This document shows positions 40,892-51,178 of a DNA stretch of 64,000 bases, piece by piece. The DNA lies in the NCBI GenBank assembly GCA_022565355.1, contig JAIUMU010000001.1:744001-808000 (forward strand). The letters are read 5' to 3'. This DNA is from Idiomarina sp. (lineage in GTDB: Bacteria; Pseudomonadota; Gammaproteobacteria; Enterobacterales; Alteromonadaceae). Under the pieces are notes generated by a model. The model had not been told where the DNA came from, did no database searches, and saw only the letters and a list, made by a program, of their open reading frames with translations. Both the position numbers and the translations under genes were made by a program. The stretch's first letter is position 1, and each line of letters begins with the position of its first letter.

Positions 40892-43654
40892 ATGCATACC
40901 ATCAAAGCACAGTTAACACCTGAATCAAGCGCCACGGATAGCCACAGCTATCGGTGGCTTCAGCTTGAAAATGGTTTACGTGTGCTGTTGGTACATAATG
41001 CATCAAGTAAACAAAGTGCAGCATCCTTTGCGGTGAATGCAGGCCATTTCCACGACCCTATCGAGGCGCAAGGTATTGCGCACTTTCTCGAACATCTTAT
41101 TTTTCTCGGCAGCGCCTCATACCCAGAGGCAGACGCTTTCGCCAATCGTATCAATAATAGCAGTGGGCACTTCAATGCTTGGACCGGTACCGAGCATAGT
41201 AACTATTATTTTGCCTGCGCCGCCAACGATTTTTCCGATTGCGTAAAGCATTTTAGCTCGCTGTTTAAAGAGCCCCTATTGAAGCAAGAGTGGGTAAATA
41301 AAGAACGTCAATCAATAGAAGCGGAGTATCGCTTAAAGCTGAAAGATGAGTTGCGCCGATTATATGAAGTTCACAAAACAACCGCTAACCCGGCACACCC
41401 ATTCGCCAAGTTCTCAGTAGGAAATGCGGAAACGCTAGCAGATACCAACATCACTATTCGCGATCGGCTAGAAGATTTCCACCAAACATTTTATGTTGCT
41501 AACAATGCCGCCTTAGTTTTGGCTGGCCCGCAATCATTAAGTGAGCTACAAGACATTGCTCTCGCGCAGTTCGCCGATATGCGTGCTGGCGAAGCCGCTA
41601 TCACTTTGCCCGCGGTACCTATTTATCAAGAGCAACATAAAAGCTGTCAAATCTATGTAAGGCCAATTAAGCAAGCGAATCGATTAATACTTACTTTTCC
41701 CTTAGATGAAATTAATAGTGATTATTTGCACAAAACCACCAGTTTTCTGGCGCATTTATTAGGGCACGAAGGTAGCGGCAGCCTGTGTTATTTTTTACGC
41801 CAACAACATTGGATTCAAGAGTTGTCTGCTGGTGGCGGAATGAGCGGCTATAACTTTAAAGATTTCCATTTGAATATTCAGCTTACTGATCTTGGCGCTG
41901 AGAATATTCAACATGTTGTGCAGGCATGCTTTCAGTATATTCGGGTGGTTGCAGCAGAAGGAATTCAGAACGCGCTATACAATGAACGCAAACAAATGAT
42001 GGCTTTAGCCTATCAATTTCCAGAAGCAATCCAAACCGTAGAGTTGGCTTCGCAACTTGCCATTAATATGCTGCACTACGCCCCTGAGCACGTTGTTAGC
42101 GGCGATTATCGTATGGATGGATTACGCGATGACTTAGCGCGCGTTACGCTTAGCAAAATGGTTCCTGAAAATGCGCGCATTACGCTAATTCACCCGCAAG
42201 CTCCAGTAAACCAAAAAACTCAGTACTATGGGGCAGAATACAAAATTGAGCCGCTATCAAGTGAACAATTAAGCATACTAAAACAGCCAGTGCCTAAAAC
42301 ACTACAGGCCAACTTCCAGGTGCCCGCAACAAACCCATATACACCTAAGCGGATTGTTCCCTTACCTATTGCGGAGCAATTGCAGAGCGAAGCAACTGCA
42401 GTGCAGAACCAGCAATGTGAGCGCACTGGCTACTATCCAAACAAGCTATCGAGCCCAGCTGGCGTAACCTTGTGGCATTTGCAGGACGCTCATTTTAGAG
42501 AGCCCCAAGCGCATATTTATTTATCACTGCAATTACCACTAGCCAATGCGAGTGCACGGAATCATGCAATTAGTAGAATTTGGTGCGAGCTTGGCCAAGA
42601 GTTATTAAGTGAGCAGTTTTACGATGCCGAAGTGGCGGGAATGCATTTTAACTTGTACCCGCAGCAATCTGGCATCACGCTACATCTATCCGGATTTTCA
42701 GATCGGCAACCTGCATTATTTAAAGATTTAATGCGCTCGCTGGCGGCGTTGCGCTCTAGCAAACAACACTTCCATACCGTTCGCCAACAATTACAGCGAA
42801 ACTGGCAAGCGATTCACCAAAATAAGCCGATTAACCATTTGTTCTCGTTGCTGCACCACCAACTACAACACGGTGCCTACACCGCACAGCAGCTGGCCGA
42901 CAGCATTGTGGATCTTGATTTTGAGCATTATTGCGATTTACTACCTGGAATGTTGCGCGATGCACAAGCCATTATTCTTGCCCATGGTGATATTGAACAG
43001 GAAACCGCTGGCGAACTTGCTACATGGGTTGCACAAACGTTACCTGTAATTGCGGAACCGAAAGCAAAAGTAAGCCGTTCGGTAAAGCGCCTTAACAGCG
43101 GCGTACAAACAGTGCCATTCTTGAACGAACATAGCGATCACGCTTTCGCGCTATTTTTTCAAGGCCAAAACACTGGCTTACATGAGAAAGCGCACTTTTT
43201 AGTACTCAATCACTTATTCAGTGCGCGCTTCTTCCACAGCCTACGTACCGAGCAGCAAATGGGATATTTAGTAGGCTCAAGCTATCTACCGATGCATGGC
43301 CTACCTGGGCTTCTCTGTTACGTACAATCACCAAACTACGCACCGGCGGATATTAGCGCCGCGGTTGAAGATTTCATTACCCAATTTCTAGCGCAGTTAG
43401 CCACGCTATCCACGGCAGATTTTGTGAACGCGCAAAAAGCAGTGCTGCATCACTTAACCGATTCTGCGCCAAGCATGCGTGTGCGCGCTCAGCGATACTG
43501 GAGCTCTGTAATTAACAATCGGGGTGATTTCGAATTAGCAAATCGGGTAGCTGAAACTGTGCGCAACATCACCCATGCCGAGCTAGTTGCATTTGCAACC
43601 CTGCGCCTGCAGAGCGAGCGTTGTGCTATGGCACTGGCGGATAACTTAGTTTAA
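40892..43654 (+). CDS. M16-family (insulinase/pitrilysin-type) metallopeptidase
   Basis: From the ATG at 40892 the protein has 920 residues, the size of single-chain pitrilysin/insulysin enzymes. The inverted zinc motif is H64-F-L-E-H68, and the third ligand probably lies in the RQSIEAEYRLKLKDE segment about 75 residues later. An N-terminal catalytic half is followed by inactive M16 repeats (for example around EQQMGYLVGSSYLPM near the C-terminus). No signal peptide is visible at this start, so it is probably cytoplasmic, unlike E. coli Ptr. The frame extends to a TTG at 40802; the ribosome-binding site is weak for every start, so the N-terminus is uncertain. Confidence 0.87.
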   Translation: MHTIKAQLTPESSATDSHSYRWLQLENGLRVLLVHNASSKQSAASFAVNAGHFHDPIEAQGIAHFLEHLIFLGSASYPEADAFANRINNSSGHFNAWTGTEHSNYYFACAANDFSDCVKHFSSLFKEPLLKQEWVNKERQSIEAEYRLKLKDELRRLYEVHKTTANPAHPFAKFSVGNAETLADTNITIRDRLEDFHQTFYVANNAALVLAGPQSLSELQDIALAQFADMRAGEAAITLPAVPIYQEQHKSCQIYVRPIKQANRLILTFPLDEINSDYLHKTTSFLAHLLGHEGSGSLCYFLRQQHWIQELSAGGGMSGYNFKDFHLNIQLTDLGAENIQHVVQACFQYIRVVAAEGIQNALYNERKQMMALAYQFPEAIQTVELASQLAINMLHYAPEHVVSGDYRMDGLRDDLARVTLSKMVPENARITLIHPQAPVNQKTQYYGAEYKIEPLSSEQLSILKQPVPKTLQANFQVPATNPYTPKRIVPLPIAEQLQSEATAVQNQQCERTGYYPNKLSSPAGVTLWHLQDAHFREPQAHIYLSLQLPLANASARNHAISRIWCELGQELLSEQFYDAEVAGMHFNLYPQQSGITLHLSGFSDRQPALFKDLMRSLAALRSSKQHFHTVRQQLQRNWQAIHQNKPINHLFSLLHHQLQHGAYTAQQLADSIVDLDFEHYCDLLPGMLRDAQAIILAHGDIEQETAGELATWVAQTLPVIAEPKAKVSRSVKRLNSGVQTVPFLNEHSDHAFALFFQGQNTGLHEKAHFLVLNHLFSARFFHSLRTEQQMGYLVGSSYLPMHGLPGLLCYVQSPNYAPADISAAVEDFITQFLAQLATLSTADFVNAQKAVLHHLTDSAPSMRVRAQRYWSSVINNRGDFELANRVAETVRNITHAELVAFATLRLQSERCAMALADNLV

Positions 43655-43681
43655 GCGTTTACGGTCCCTGTCACCCGCTGC

Positions 43682-43705
43682 TGCGTTATCTGTTGCGTTA
43701 TCTGC
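43682..43705. repeat. Tandem 12-base repeat
   Basis: TGCGTTATCTGT is followed by TGCGTTATCTGC directly after the M16 gene stop. Two copies only; no function seen. Confidence 0.45.
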
Positions 43706-43729
43706 AACCATACATCCCCACCACAACAC

Positions 43730-43927
43730 TCAGGCGCGAAATGAAATACCTTCAGGCCCTTTTGCTTTGAGTATGCGCATACGTTTATGGGTGCGGAACA
43801 TTGGCAGCAGCAGTGGGCCAAACAATAAGCCAAGAACTGCCCAACGCTTTGGACCAAGGGCGTATTGCCACGCCTGAATATAATAGAAGCCTGCAAAAAC
43901 TATTGTAAGCAAGATAAATAACAACAT
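43730..43927 (-). CDS. Small two-helix membrane protein, unknown function
   Basis: I do not recognise this 65-residue protein. From the ATG at 43927, AAAGG stands eight bases upstream. Two hydrophobic segments are visible (about 1-15, LLFILLTIVFAGFYY, and 26-39, WAVLGLLFGPLLLP). A basic C-terminus follows (RTHKRMRILKAKG), consistent with an inner-membrane protein. It lies downstream of fadJ on the same strand and convergent with the M16 gene. A longer frame to 44014 has no supporting start. Codon usage and the clear binding site make it more likely real than not. Confidence 0.55.
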   Translation of the reverse strand: MLLFILLTIVFAGFYYIQAWQYALGPKRWAVLGLLFGPLLLPMFRTHKRMRILKAKGPEGISFRA

Positions 43928-43955
43928 TACATTTACCTTTCTTGAAGAATAAAGA

Positions 43956-44031
43956 AACCGCGCTACGGCTTTTCTGGCCAATTCAATAGCAACACATCTT
44001 ATGGCCAACCTCACAACCTAGCAGCGCGGTT
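43956..44031 (-). terminator. Long-loop inverted repeat after fadJ
   Basis: AACCGCGCT (43956-43964 on the plus strand) pairs with AGCGCGGTT (44023-44031) around 58 bases, and the minus-strand tail is TCTTTATTCTTC. It may be the fadIJ terminator, but the large loop makes this weak. Confidence 0.35.
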
Positions 44032-44059
44032 ATTTTATCATAAGCAAACAACGCGAGCA

Positions 44060-46186
44060 TTATTTGCTATAGAACGAACGTTCCTCTGCCGCCATATCCA
44101 AGAGCAGCTGGCAAGGCTGGAAACGGCTTCCTTCAGTGTTAGCATAATGCTGTAAACGCTCCACTATATGCTTCGCACCTAGGCTGTCCATGTAACGGAA
44201 TGGCCCACCACGAAATGGCGGGAAGCCAATACCAAAAATAGCACCAATATCACCATCGCGAGGAGAGCGGATAATATCCTCCTGCAAGCACCAAGCCGCT
44301 TCATTAAGCATTGGCAATACACAACGCTCAATCAATTCACTGCTCGCTAATTTGGCGGTTGGCGTAATACCCACTACTCCATATACAGAAGAATCTACGT
44401 GCTTACCTTTCTTCTTGCCATCATACAGATAGAAGCCTTTCTTCGTTTTTCTACCCTTGCGGCCATCATCCAACAACTTACTAAACGCATCTGGAGCGCG
44501 GAAGCGCTCACCAAGTGCATCCGTAAGGATTGGCGCAACTTTACCAGCAACATCAATGCCCACTTCATCGAGCAATGTAATTGGCCCCACTGGAAAACCA
44601 AATTTCACCATGGTTTTATCCAGCACTTCAATGGGTTCACCAGCCAGCAATAAACGCGCAGCTTCATTCATGTAAGGGGCAAGAATGCGGTTCACGTAGA
44701 AACCGGCACCATCTTTCACTACAACTGGTGTTTTCCCTTGCCGTTTCGCGAATTCAACTGTGGTGGCAATAGTTTCCGACGATGTACCAGCATGGGTAAT
44801 AATTTCCGCCAATGGCATCTTTTCTACTGGAGAAAAGTAGTGCAAACCAATCACTTGTTCTGGCCGCGCTGCTTTTGCGGCAATTTGAGTAATCGGCAAT
44901 GATGAGGTGTTGGTAGCAAAAATGGTATGTTTAGCAGCATTTTCTTCAATATCCGCAACCATTTTTTGCTTCAGGTCGAGATCCTCAAACACTGCTTCAA
45001 TTACAATGTCGGTATCTTTAAACCCATCATATTTAGTAGTACCAGTGAGCATTAGCATTTGCTGCTGCAACTCAGTTTTACGCAAAATCTTCCGCTGCAG
45101 TTTCGGTAGCAATAACTTGTAATGGTATGCTAATGCATTCTTGATGCCCTCTTGATTAATGTCTTTCAAGCGCACAGGCACCTTAGCTTTACTAATCGAA
45201 ACATGGGCAATACCACCACCCATTAAACCACCACCGAGCACACCTGCTTTGTGCACTTGCGCTGGCTTCACGCCATCCGCACCGGTTTCTTTCTTGATTT
45301 CAGTGGTTGCAAAGAAGATATTCCGTAACTGATACGAAACATTACTCATGGCTAGCTCGCCAAATTGTTTAGCCTCATAGGCAAGGCCAGCTTTTTTACC
45401 TTTTGCCATGCCATAAGCAACCGTATCAATAATTTTGTCGATTGCCGGATAGTTGCCCAGTGCTTTTTTCTGTGCCTGCTCCCGAGCCTTCTTATACAGT
45501 AAAGAGCTCAACGGCCCTTCGAGAATTTTACTCACTAAGTTTAACTTTGGCTTCTTCGCTCGAGGTTTACCTTTCTCAGCAAGTTTTACTGCGGCTTCGA
45601 GTAAAATACTCTGCGGCACAATTTCATCTACCAAACCCATTTTCAGTGCTTGTTTGGGCCTTAATTGCTTGCCGGTAAGCATTAACGTAAGTGCCTGTTG
45701 CACACCAACTAAGCGCGGTAACCGTTGTGTTCCGCCCGAACCAGGCAATAAACCCAACTGCACTTCTGGCACACCCAACACAGTTTTCGGTGAATCGCTT
45801 ACCACACGTGCATGGCACGCGAGCGCTAATTCTAAACCACCACCCAATGCTGGCCCGTTAATTGCCGCTATAACTGGAATCGACAATCCTTCAATGCGAT
45901 CAAACAGTGCCTGCCCTTGGCGAGCCAAACTCTCTGCATCAGCCGCGGTTTCACACTCATTAATCATGCGGATATCGGCACCGGCCACAAACGATGATGG
46001 CTTACCGCTAATAAACACCAAGCCCCGCAAATCGCGATTACTTTCAATTTTTTCCATTAACGCAGCTACTTCATCTGCAAAGGTAGCTTTTAAAGTGTTC
46101 ATGCTTTCGCCAGGCACATCGATAGTAATAACACCGATACCGTTTTCACGAACTGCTAAACTAAATGCGCTTTTATTCTGTTCCAT
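44060..46186 (-). CDS. fadJ: Fatty acid oxidation complex alpha subunit FadJ
   Basis: A multifunctional beta-oxidation enzyme: enoyl-CoA hydratase plus 3-hydroxyacyl-CoA dehydrogenase. It has 708 residues (E. coli FadJ 714) from the ATG at 46186, which overlaps the fadI stop by one base (TAATG). The hydratase half has [12 protein letters not shown] and [14 protein letters not shown]. The NAD-binding motif is [13 protein letters not shown] (about 335), and the dehydrogenase catalytic region contains [13 protein letters not shown]. Pairing with fadI argues for FadJ rather than FadB. Confidence 0.93.
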   Translation of the reverse strand: MEQNKSAFSLAVRENGIGVITIDVPGESMNTLKATFADEVAALMEKIESNRDLRGLVFISGKPSSFVAGADIRMINECETAADAESLARQGQALFDRIEGLSIPVIAAINGPALGGGLELALACHARVVSDSPKTVLGVPEVQLGLLPGSGGTQRLPRLVGVQQALTLMLTGKQLRPKQALKMGLVDEIVPQSILLEAAVKLAEKGKPRAKKPKLNLVSKILEGPLSSLLYKKAREQAQKKALGNYPAIDKIIDTVAYGMAKGKKAGLAYEAKQFGELAMSNVSYQLRNIFFATTEIKKETGADGVKPAQVHKAGVLGGGLMGGGIAHVSISKAKVPVRLKDINQEGIKNALAYHYKLLLPKLQRKILRKTELQQQMLMLTGTTKYDGFKDTDIVIEAVFEDLDLKQKMVADIEENAAKHTIFATNTSSLPITQIAAKAARPEQVIGLHYFSPVEKMPLAEIITHAGTSSETIATTVEFAKRQGKTPVVVKDGAGFYVNRILAPYMNEAARLLLAGEPIEVLDKTMVKFGFPVGPITLLDEVGIDVAGKVAPILTDALGERFRAPDAFSKLLDDGRKGRKTKKGFYLYDGKKKGKHVDSSVYGVVGITPTAKLASSELIERCVLPMLNEAAWCLQEDIIRSPRDGDIGAIFGIGFPPFRGGPFRYMDSLGAKHIVERLQHYANTEGSRFQPCQLLLDMAAEERSFYSK

Positions 46187-47529
46187 TATTCTGTCTCCAC
46201 AATTACAGCAGCACCTAAACCGCCAGCTGCACATGCTGTTGTTAATGCGGTACCGCCACCACGGCGATGTAGCTCATGTAGCACCTGCGTTAGCATTCTT
46301 GTACCCGTTGCTGCAAATGGGTGTCCGTAGGCAATTGAACTGCCCATTACGTTAAACTTCGCTTCGTCTATTTCACCAATTGCACTGCTACGATTCAGTT
46401 TTTCTGCGGCAAATTTCTTCGATGCAAACATTTTCATATTCGCCAAAGTTTGCGCAGCAAATGCTTCATGCATATCAATTAGGTCGAGGTCATTGAGGGT
46501 CATTCCTGCTCTATCAAGCGCTATCGGCGTAGCATAGGATGGTCCCATCAACATATCTTCATACACATCAATCGCCGAAAACGCATAACTGCGAATATAA
46601 CCAAGAGGGGTATAACCGAGCTCCTTAGCGCGGCTCTCTGTCATCATCAATATTGCTGAAGCACCATCGGTAAGGGGCGTTGAGTTCGCCGCAGTAACCG
46701 TACCGTGTTTTTTATCGAATGCTGGGCGTAACTTGGCATAGCCAGCCAAATCTGAGTTACCACGAATATTATTATCGCGCTCAAAATATTCTTTATACGG
46801 TGCGCAGTGCGCCACCATTACTTCATCAGCAAGTTTGCCCGCCTCCCATGCTTCATGAGCTAGCTGGTGAGAGCGATGGGCTAATTTGTCTTGATCGGCT
46901 CGGCTAATATTATGGGTTTTTGCCATTTGCTCGGCAGTTTGGCCCATACTTAAGCCAGTTGAATATTCCGCCACTGCAGGCGGAACAGGCAGTAAATCTT
47001 TTAAGCCTAAACGTTTGAAAATACTTAAGCGTTGGCCTAACGAGCGAGCCTTATTCAAATCAACAAGTGCTCTTCCTAGCTTTTTCGATACACCAATCGG
47101 TAATACCGAAGAAGAATCGGCGCCGCCAGCGATACCCACGCTAATATTGCCAGCCAACATAGATTCCGCAACACTCACCGCAGATTGAAAGCTTGTAGCG
47201 CACGCACGGCTTACACTAAACGCATCCGTGTTGACGGGAAGGCTTGTTGCAAGCACAATCTCTCGAGCAATATTTGGGGCTTCTGGCATCTGCACAACTT
47301 GGCCATACACAAGTTGCTCAACTAACGCTGGATTTAGGTTGGTGCGCTGAATTAATTCTTGCACAACCATAGTGCCCATATCGAGAGCTGGTACGCCGTG
47401 GAAATAGCTCGCTTGTTTAGCAAATGGTGTGCGCAAGCCTGCAACAATCGCAATACGATCACCATTAGCAGTACGCAAGCGCTGCTGCTCGGTTCGCTTT
47501 TGAGAAGAATGTTGTTGTGAAGATGACAT
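46186..47529 (-). CDS. fadI: Acetyl-CoA C-acyltransferase FadI
   Basis: The beta-oxidation thiolase partner of FadJ. It has 447 residues (E. coli 436). The nucleophilic cysteine is in [12 protein letters not shown], and the C-terminal catalytic motifs are YGHPFAATG and CAAGGLGAA. It is the first gene of fadIJ. A FadR-type palindrome lies 19 bases before the ATG. Confidence 0.95.
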   Translation of the reverse strand: MSSSQQHSSQKRTEQQRLRTANGDRIAIVAGLRTPFAKQASYFHGVPALDMGTMVVQELIQRTNLNPALVEQLVYGQVVQMPEAPNIAREIVLATSLPVNTDAFSVSRACATSFQSAVSVAESMLAGNISVGIAGGADSSSVLPIGVSKKLGRALVDLNKARSLGQRLSIFKRLGLKDLLPVPPAVAEYSTGLSMGQTAEQMAKTHNISRADQDKLAHRSHQLAHEAWEAGKLADEVMVAHCAPYKEYFERDNNIRGNSDLAGYAKLRPAFDKKHGTVTAANSTPLTDGASAILMMTESRAKELGYTPLGYIRSYAFSAIDVYEDMLMGPSYATPIALDRAGMTLNDLDLIDMHEAFAAQTLANMKMFASKKFAAEKLNRSSAIGEIDEAKFNVMGSSIAYGHPFAATGTRMLTQVLHELHRRGGGTALTTACAAGGLGAAVIVETE

Positions 47530-47547
47530 AGATTACCCCTGTAATTA

Positions 47548-47560
47548 GTGGTCTGACCAC
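47548..47560. promoter_or_regulatory. FadR-type operator
   Basis: GTGGTCTGACCAC contains TGGTCNGACCA, the core of the E. coli FadR site, as a perfect palindrome. It lies 19 bases upstream of the fadI start and about 94 bases from the divergent moxR start, so fadIJ is probably repressed by FadR and induced by long-chain acyl-CoA. Confidence 0.72.
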
Positions 47561-47653
47561 AATTTATCTTCCGATTCTACTTATAAATGTAGAAAATTAA
47601 AACCATAGACGTAATATGAATATTTCGCACGTATCGAACAAAACGAGGATGTT

Positions 47654-48613
47654 ATGACAGCAGTGGTCGCGTTCCGGCAATTACAAGCATATTTAGAAAC
47701 GCAAGTTTTAGGTCAGCCAACCCTCACCGAACATTTATTAATCGCCATTCTCGCTGATGGCCACCTTTTAGTAGAGGGGCCACCGGGCTTAGCGAAAACA
47801 CGAGCAGTGCAAGCATTAGCAAGCGGCGTTGAAGGCGATTTCCAACGCATTCAGTTTACCCCGGATTTACTTCCTGCCGATTTAACCGGCACCGATATTT
47901 ATCGCCCAGAAACCGGTGAGTTTATTTTCCAACAGGGCCCACTATTTCATAATTTGATTCTTGCTGATGAGATTAACCGCGCACCAGCGAAAGTGCAAAG
48001 CGCGCTTTTAGAAGCCATGGCAGAACGGCAAATTAGTGTGGGCAGAACTACCTATCCGTTACCTGCGCTATATACGGTAATGGCAACCCAAAATCCCCTT
48101 GAGCAAGAGGGTACGTATCCGTTGCCAGAAGCACAGCTTGATCGCTTTCTGCTGCATTTAAACCTTGATTACCCCAACGCTCAAACTGAGCAACAAATTC
48201 TGCGCCTTACTCGCAGCGAACGTATGCAGGGCACAGCGGTAATGGCCGAGCCACTTACTCAAGAAACCATTTTTGCGGCGCGTAAGGAACTCCTTACCCT
48301 GCACATGGACGAAGCAGTTGAGGAATATTTGGTAGCGCTTATTATCGCTACCCGGCAACCCGAGCTTTATGATGATGAACTAGCCAGCTGGCTTGCAATT
48401 GGAGCCAGCCCGCGCGCCACTATCGCTTTAGATAGAAGCGCCCGCGCCCGCGCTTGGCTTGATGGTCGTGATTTCGTAACTCCGGATGATGCTGCAGCAC
48501 TGCTGCACAATGTGCTGCGCCATCGCATCATACTTAGCTATGAAGCTGAGGCAGAAGGAATTAGCCGCGATCAGGTTATTGATCGGATTTTAGAGCTTGT
48601 CCCCGCTCCTTAA
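47654..48613 (+). CDS. MoxR-family AAA+ ATPase
   Basis: 319 residues. Walker A is G42-P-P-G-L-A-K-T49, Walker B ILADEINRAP (acidic pair at about 105-106), and the sensor segment is ATQNPLEQEGTYPLPEAQLDRF. MoxR ATPases work with VWA-domain proteins in protein maturation, metal insertion and stress tolerance. GAGG precedes the ATG. It is the first of six co-directional genes ending with BatD, the usual moxR-DUF58-DUF4381-vwa-vwa/tpr-batD order. Confidence 0.93.
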   Translation: MTAVVAFRQLQAYLETQVLGQPTLTEHLLIAILADGHLLVEGPPGLAKTRAVQALASGVEGDFQRIQFTPDLLPADLTGTDIYRPETGEFIFQQGPLFHNLILADEINRAPAKVQSALLEAMAERQISVGRTTYPLPALYTVMATQNPLEQEGTYPLPEAQLDRFLLHLNLDYPNAQTEQQILRLTRSERMQGTAVMAEPLTQETIFAARKELLTLHMDEAVEEYLVALIIATRQPELYDDELASWLAIGASPRATIALDRSARARAWLDGRDFVTPDDAAALLHNVLRHRIILSYEAEAEGISRDQVIDRILELVPAP

Positions 48614-48673
48614 CAGGTAATGTGTTCACTAATGTAGAGTGCCTCAAGTTAGTAGAAAAAGGTTGTATCATCC

Positions 48674-49666
48674 ATGAATCGCATCGCAGTACCCGCAAGC
48701 ACCGCAGCAACCATGAGCGAATCAGATATCACTGATTGGCTCAACGCTGCGCATGCAAATGGCGTGCATACCAGTATTGCAGAGCTCATGCGCTACCGAT
48801 ATCAACCATTGAGCCTGCCGATTCCCAGAACAACGGGTTCCTCGGTGCAAGCAGGCCAGCGCTTAAGCCGGTTGCGCGGCCGCGGCATGGAGTTTGATGA
48901 GGTGCGGCACTATCAAGCCGGTGATGATATTCGCGCTATCGATTGGCGCGTAACGGCACGCACTGGGCAAACCCATACAAAATTGTTTCGGGAAGAAAAA
49001 GAGCGGCCTGTTTTTGTGTGTGTTGATTTGAGTAGTAGCATGTACTTCGGCTCGAAGCTGCTATTAAAATCGGTACAAGCAGCACATGTAGCCGCGGGCA
49101 TCGCTTGGCATACCGTAAAGCGCGGCGATCGTATCGGTGGTGTGGTGTTTAATGATCAACATCATATTGAACTAAAACCTGCCGCACGCCAGCATGGCGC
49201 GCTGTTGTTACTCCGCCAACTGGTAGCTTTACACCCACAAAACATCACAGCACAGCAAGCACAAGATACTGATAGCAACTCGCTGAATGCGCAATTACAG
49301 CGGCTTATCAAACTCTGTAAGCCAGGTGCAGATGTAGTGATTATTAGCGATTTTAGCCAACTGAATTCCCATACAACCGAGCTCCTGCAGGTATTGCGCA
49401 AGCATCACACGGTGAGTGCCGTAGTAATTACCGACCCATTCGAAGAAAGCTTACCTGCGAATTTTCGCCGCGATATTGATGCGTTCGATGGTGTGCAACA
49501 ACACCGCTTATATTTATCCAGTGATACCTTCCGTAACGATTGGCAACAGCAAGCCCAAAATTGGCATGAGCAACGCGCGCAGGCGCTGAAAAAGGCGGCC
49601 ATTCGCACCATCGAAATCAGTGCGGCGTTACCCGCCACAATGCAATGGCGCGGGTGGCAAACATGA
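48674..49666 (+). CDS. DUF58 domain protein
   Basis: 330 residues. The DUF58 core LRGRGMEFDEVRHYQAGDD followed by RAIDWRVTARTG is present, then a VWA-like fold starting VCVDLSSSMYFG with a DxSxS metal site. There is no membrane segment, so it is cytosolic. The AAGG binding site is about 11 bases before the ATG. The stop overlaps the next start (ATGA). It is expected to act with the MoxR ATPase; its exact function is unknown. Confidence 0.9.
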   Translation: MNRIAVPASTAATMSESDITDWLNAAHANGVHTSIAELMRYRYQPLSLPIPRTTGSSVQAGQRLSRLRGRGMEFDEVRHYQAGDDIRAIDWRVTARTGQTHTKLFREEKERPVFVCVDLSSSMYFGSKLLLKSVQAAHVAAGIAWHTVKRGDRIGGVVFNDQHHIELKPAARQHGALLLLRQLVALHPQNITAQQAQDTDSNSLNAQLQRLIKLCKPGADVVIISDFSQLNSHTTELLQVLRKHHTVSAVVITDPFEESLPANFRRDIDAFDGVQQHRLYLSSDTFRNDWQQQAQNWHEQRAQALKKAAIRTIEISAALPATMQWRGWQT

Positions 49667-50136
49667 ATCCTCTGAACGAGCTAAACGATATTGTACTTGC
49701 CGAGCAAGTAGGTTGGTGGCCATTGGCATGGGGCTGGTGGCTCATCTTCGTTATTCTTTGCGCCCTAATTACCACAGCAATCGTTTGGCGCTTCCGCTAT
49801 CTCAAGAGCCGCAAAGTATATCGTGCCGCTACTGCAGAGTTAACGAAGCATAACCATAGCCTTGCAGCAATCAACCAAGTGGTTAAACGTGCTGCATTGC
49901 AAGTGTGGCCCGCTGAAAATATCTCAGCTTTACAAGGTAGTGATTGGCAACGTTTTCTAATTGGTACCATGCCGGCCGCTGAACAAGCGCAATTCGCAGC
50001 GGAACTGCAAGAGTTTGGCCAGGCGGTGTACCAGCCTAGTAGCCAAAAGCAGCAACAGCAGTATGTTCGCTTAATGGAGCGCTGGTTACAGCTAGGATTG
50101 CCGAAAGTAGCTGCGAGGAAGCAAAAACATGTTTGA
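49663..50136 (+). CDS. DUF4381 domain membrane protein
   Basis: 157 residues from the ATG at 49663, which overlaps the DUF58 stop and has GGTGG ahead of it; an upstream in-frame ATG at 49645 is less likely. The N-terminus (LNDIVLAEQVGWWPLAWGWW) is characteristic of DUF4381. One membrane helix (about 26-48) is followed by a cytoplasmic helical domain. It overlaps the following VWA gene by eight bases, so the operon is tightly coupled. Confidence 0.87.
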   Translation: MNPLNELNDIVLAEQVGWWPLAWGWWLIFVILCALITTAIVWRFRYLKSRKVYRAATAELTKHNHSLAAINQVVKRAALQVWPAENISALQGSDWQRFLIGTMPAAEQAQFAAELQEFGQAVYQPSSQKQQQQYVRLMERWLQLGLPKVAARKQKHV

Positions 50137-51178
50137 ATTTGCGTTCTTATGGGCTTTCCTTTTGCTGCCCCTACCGTTTCTTGTGCGCTGGCTAACACCC
50201 CCTGTTGCGCATGCTAAGGCGGCACTATGGCTACCGCAAACGCGTTTTTTACGTCTTCAAGAGCAGGGCGAATCGCGCCAGATTCGTTGGCATTGGTTGC
50301 TCCCTACCCTAATTTGGTTGGCCATTGTAGCCGCCATCGCCCAACCACGCTGGGTTGATGAGCCCATCGCTTTAAATCCGGAAGCACGGGAAATCATGAT
50401 CGCCTTGGATTTATCCGGCAGTATGGAAGTGGACGATATGATCTACAATGGACGCCGAGTTACCCGGCTGGAAGCGGCGCACAGTATTTTGGCTGAATTC
50501 ATTCGCCGGCGCCAAGGCGATCGTATCGGCCTGATCGTTTATGCTGATTCAGCTTATGTTTACGTACCCATTACCAGTGATCTCGCAACGGTAGCGCAAC
50601 TAGCAGAAGAAGCGCGAATTGGCCTCGCAGGCCAGCGCACTGCATTAGGGGATGCTATTGCCTTATCTATTCGCTACTTCACCGAACGAGAAAGTAAAGA
50701 ACGAGTGGTGCTAATGCTCACGGATGGCATGATCAACACTGGCAATATTAATGCTGAGCAGGCGATTCATTTAGCTCGGAACCACGATGTGAAAATTCAT
50801 ACAATAGGAATTGGTTCCGATGAAATGCGCATCCAAGGCTTGTTTGGCGAGCGCGTGATAAATCCGAGTGCGGATTTAGACGAAAGCTTTCTGGCCACCA
50901 TAGCAAGTAGCACTGGCGGGCTATATTTCCGCGCTAGAACAACCGAGGAAATGGAAGATATCTATCGCGTAATTGATGAAATTGAACCCATTATTGGTGC
51001 CGAACACTTTTTTAGGCCACGCACCAGCTTAGCCCATATACCGCTGCTTATAGCGTTATTCTTAGTGCTTTTGAAAACGGGGTTTTACGGCGTTCGCTAT
51101 TGGCTGAATCGTAATCAAACAAACCATAGTGTGGCAACAAATAAACAAAGCCACGCCAAGCTGGGGGCGAAACGATGA
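50129..51178 (+). CDS. VWA-domain membrane protein (BatA-like)
   Basis: 349 residues. Two N-terminal membrane helices (about 5-22 and 54-72) lead into a von Willebrand A domain with an intact metal site D94-L-S96-G-S98, later T and D ligands (ITSDL, MLTDGM), and a C-terminal membrane helix near 307-325. Such proteins are named for the Bacteroides aerotolerance operon. It overlaps its neighbours at both ends. Confidence 0.9.
   Translation: MFEFAFLWAFLLLPLPFLVRWLTPPVAHAKAALWLPQTRFLRLQEQGESRQIRWHWLLPTLIWLAIVAAIAQPRWVDEPIALNPEAREIMIALDLSGSMEVDDMIYNGRRVTRLEAAHSILAEFIRRRQGDRIGLIVYADSAYVYVPITSDLATVAQLAEEARIGLAGQRTALGDAIALSIRYFTERESKERVVLMLTDGMINTGNINAEQAIHLARNHDVKIHTIGIGSDEMRIQGLFGERVINPSADLDESFLATIASSTGGLYFRARTTEEMEDIYRVIDEIEPIIGAEHFFRPRTSLAHIPLLIALFLVLLKTGFYGVRYWLNRNQTNHSVATNKQSHAKLGAKR

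Noticed and set aside
43651-43896. 81-codon minus-strand frame beside the small membrane protein
   Set aside because: It overlaps the better-supported frame at 43730-43927, lacks a binding site and runs into the M16 gene stop.
45453-46355. 300-codon open frame on the plus strand
   Set aside because: It lies wholly antisense to fadJ/fadI, has no ribosome-binding site and a low-complexity, serine-rich translation; it is a shadow of the real genes.
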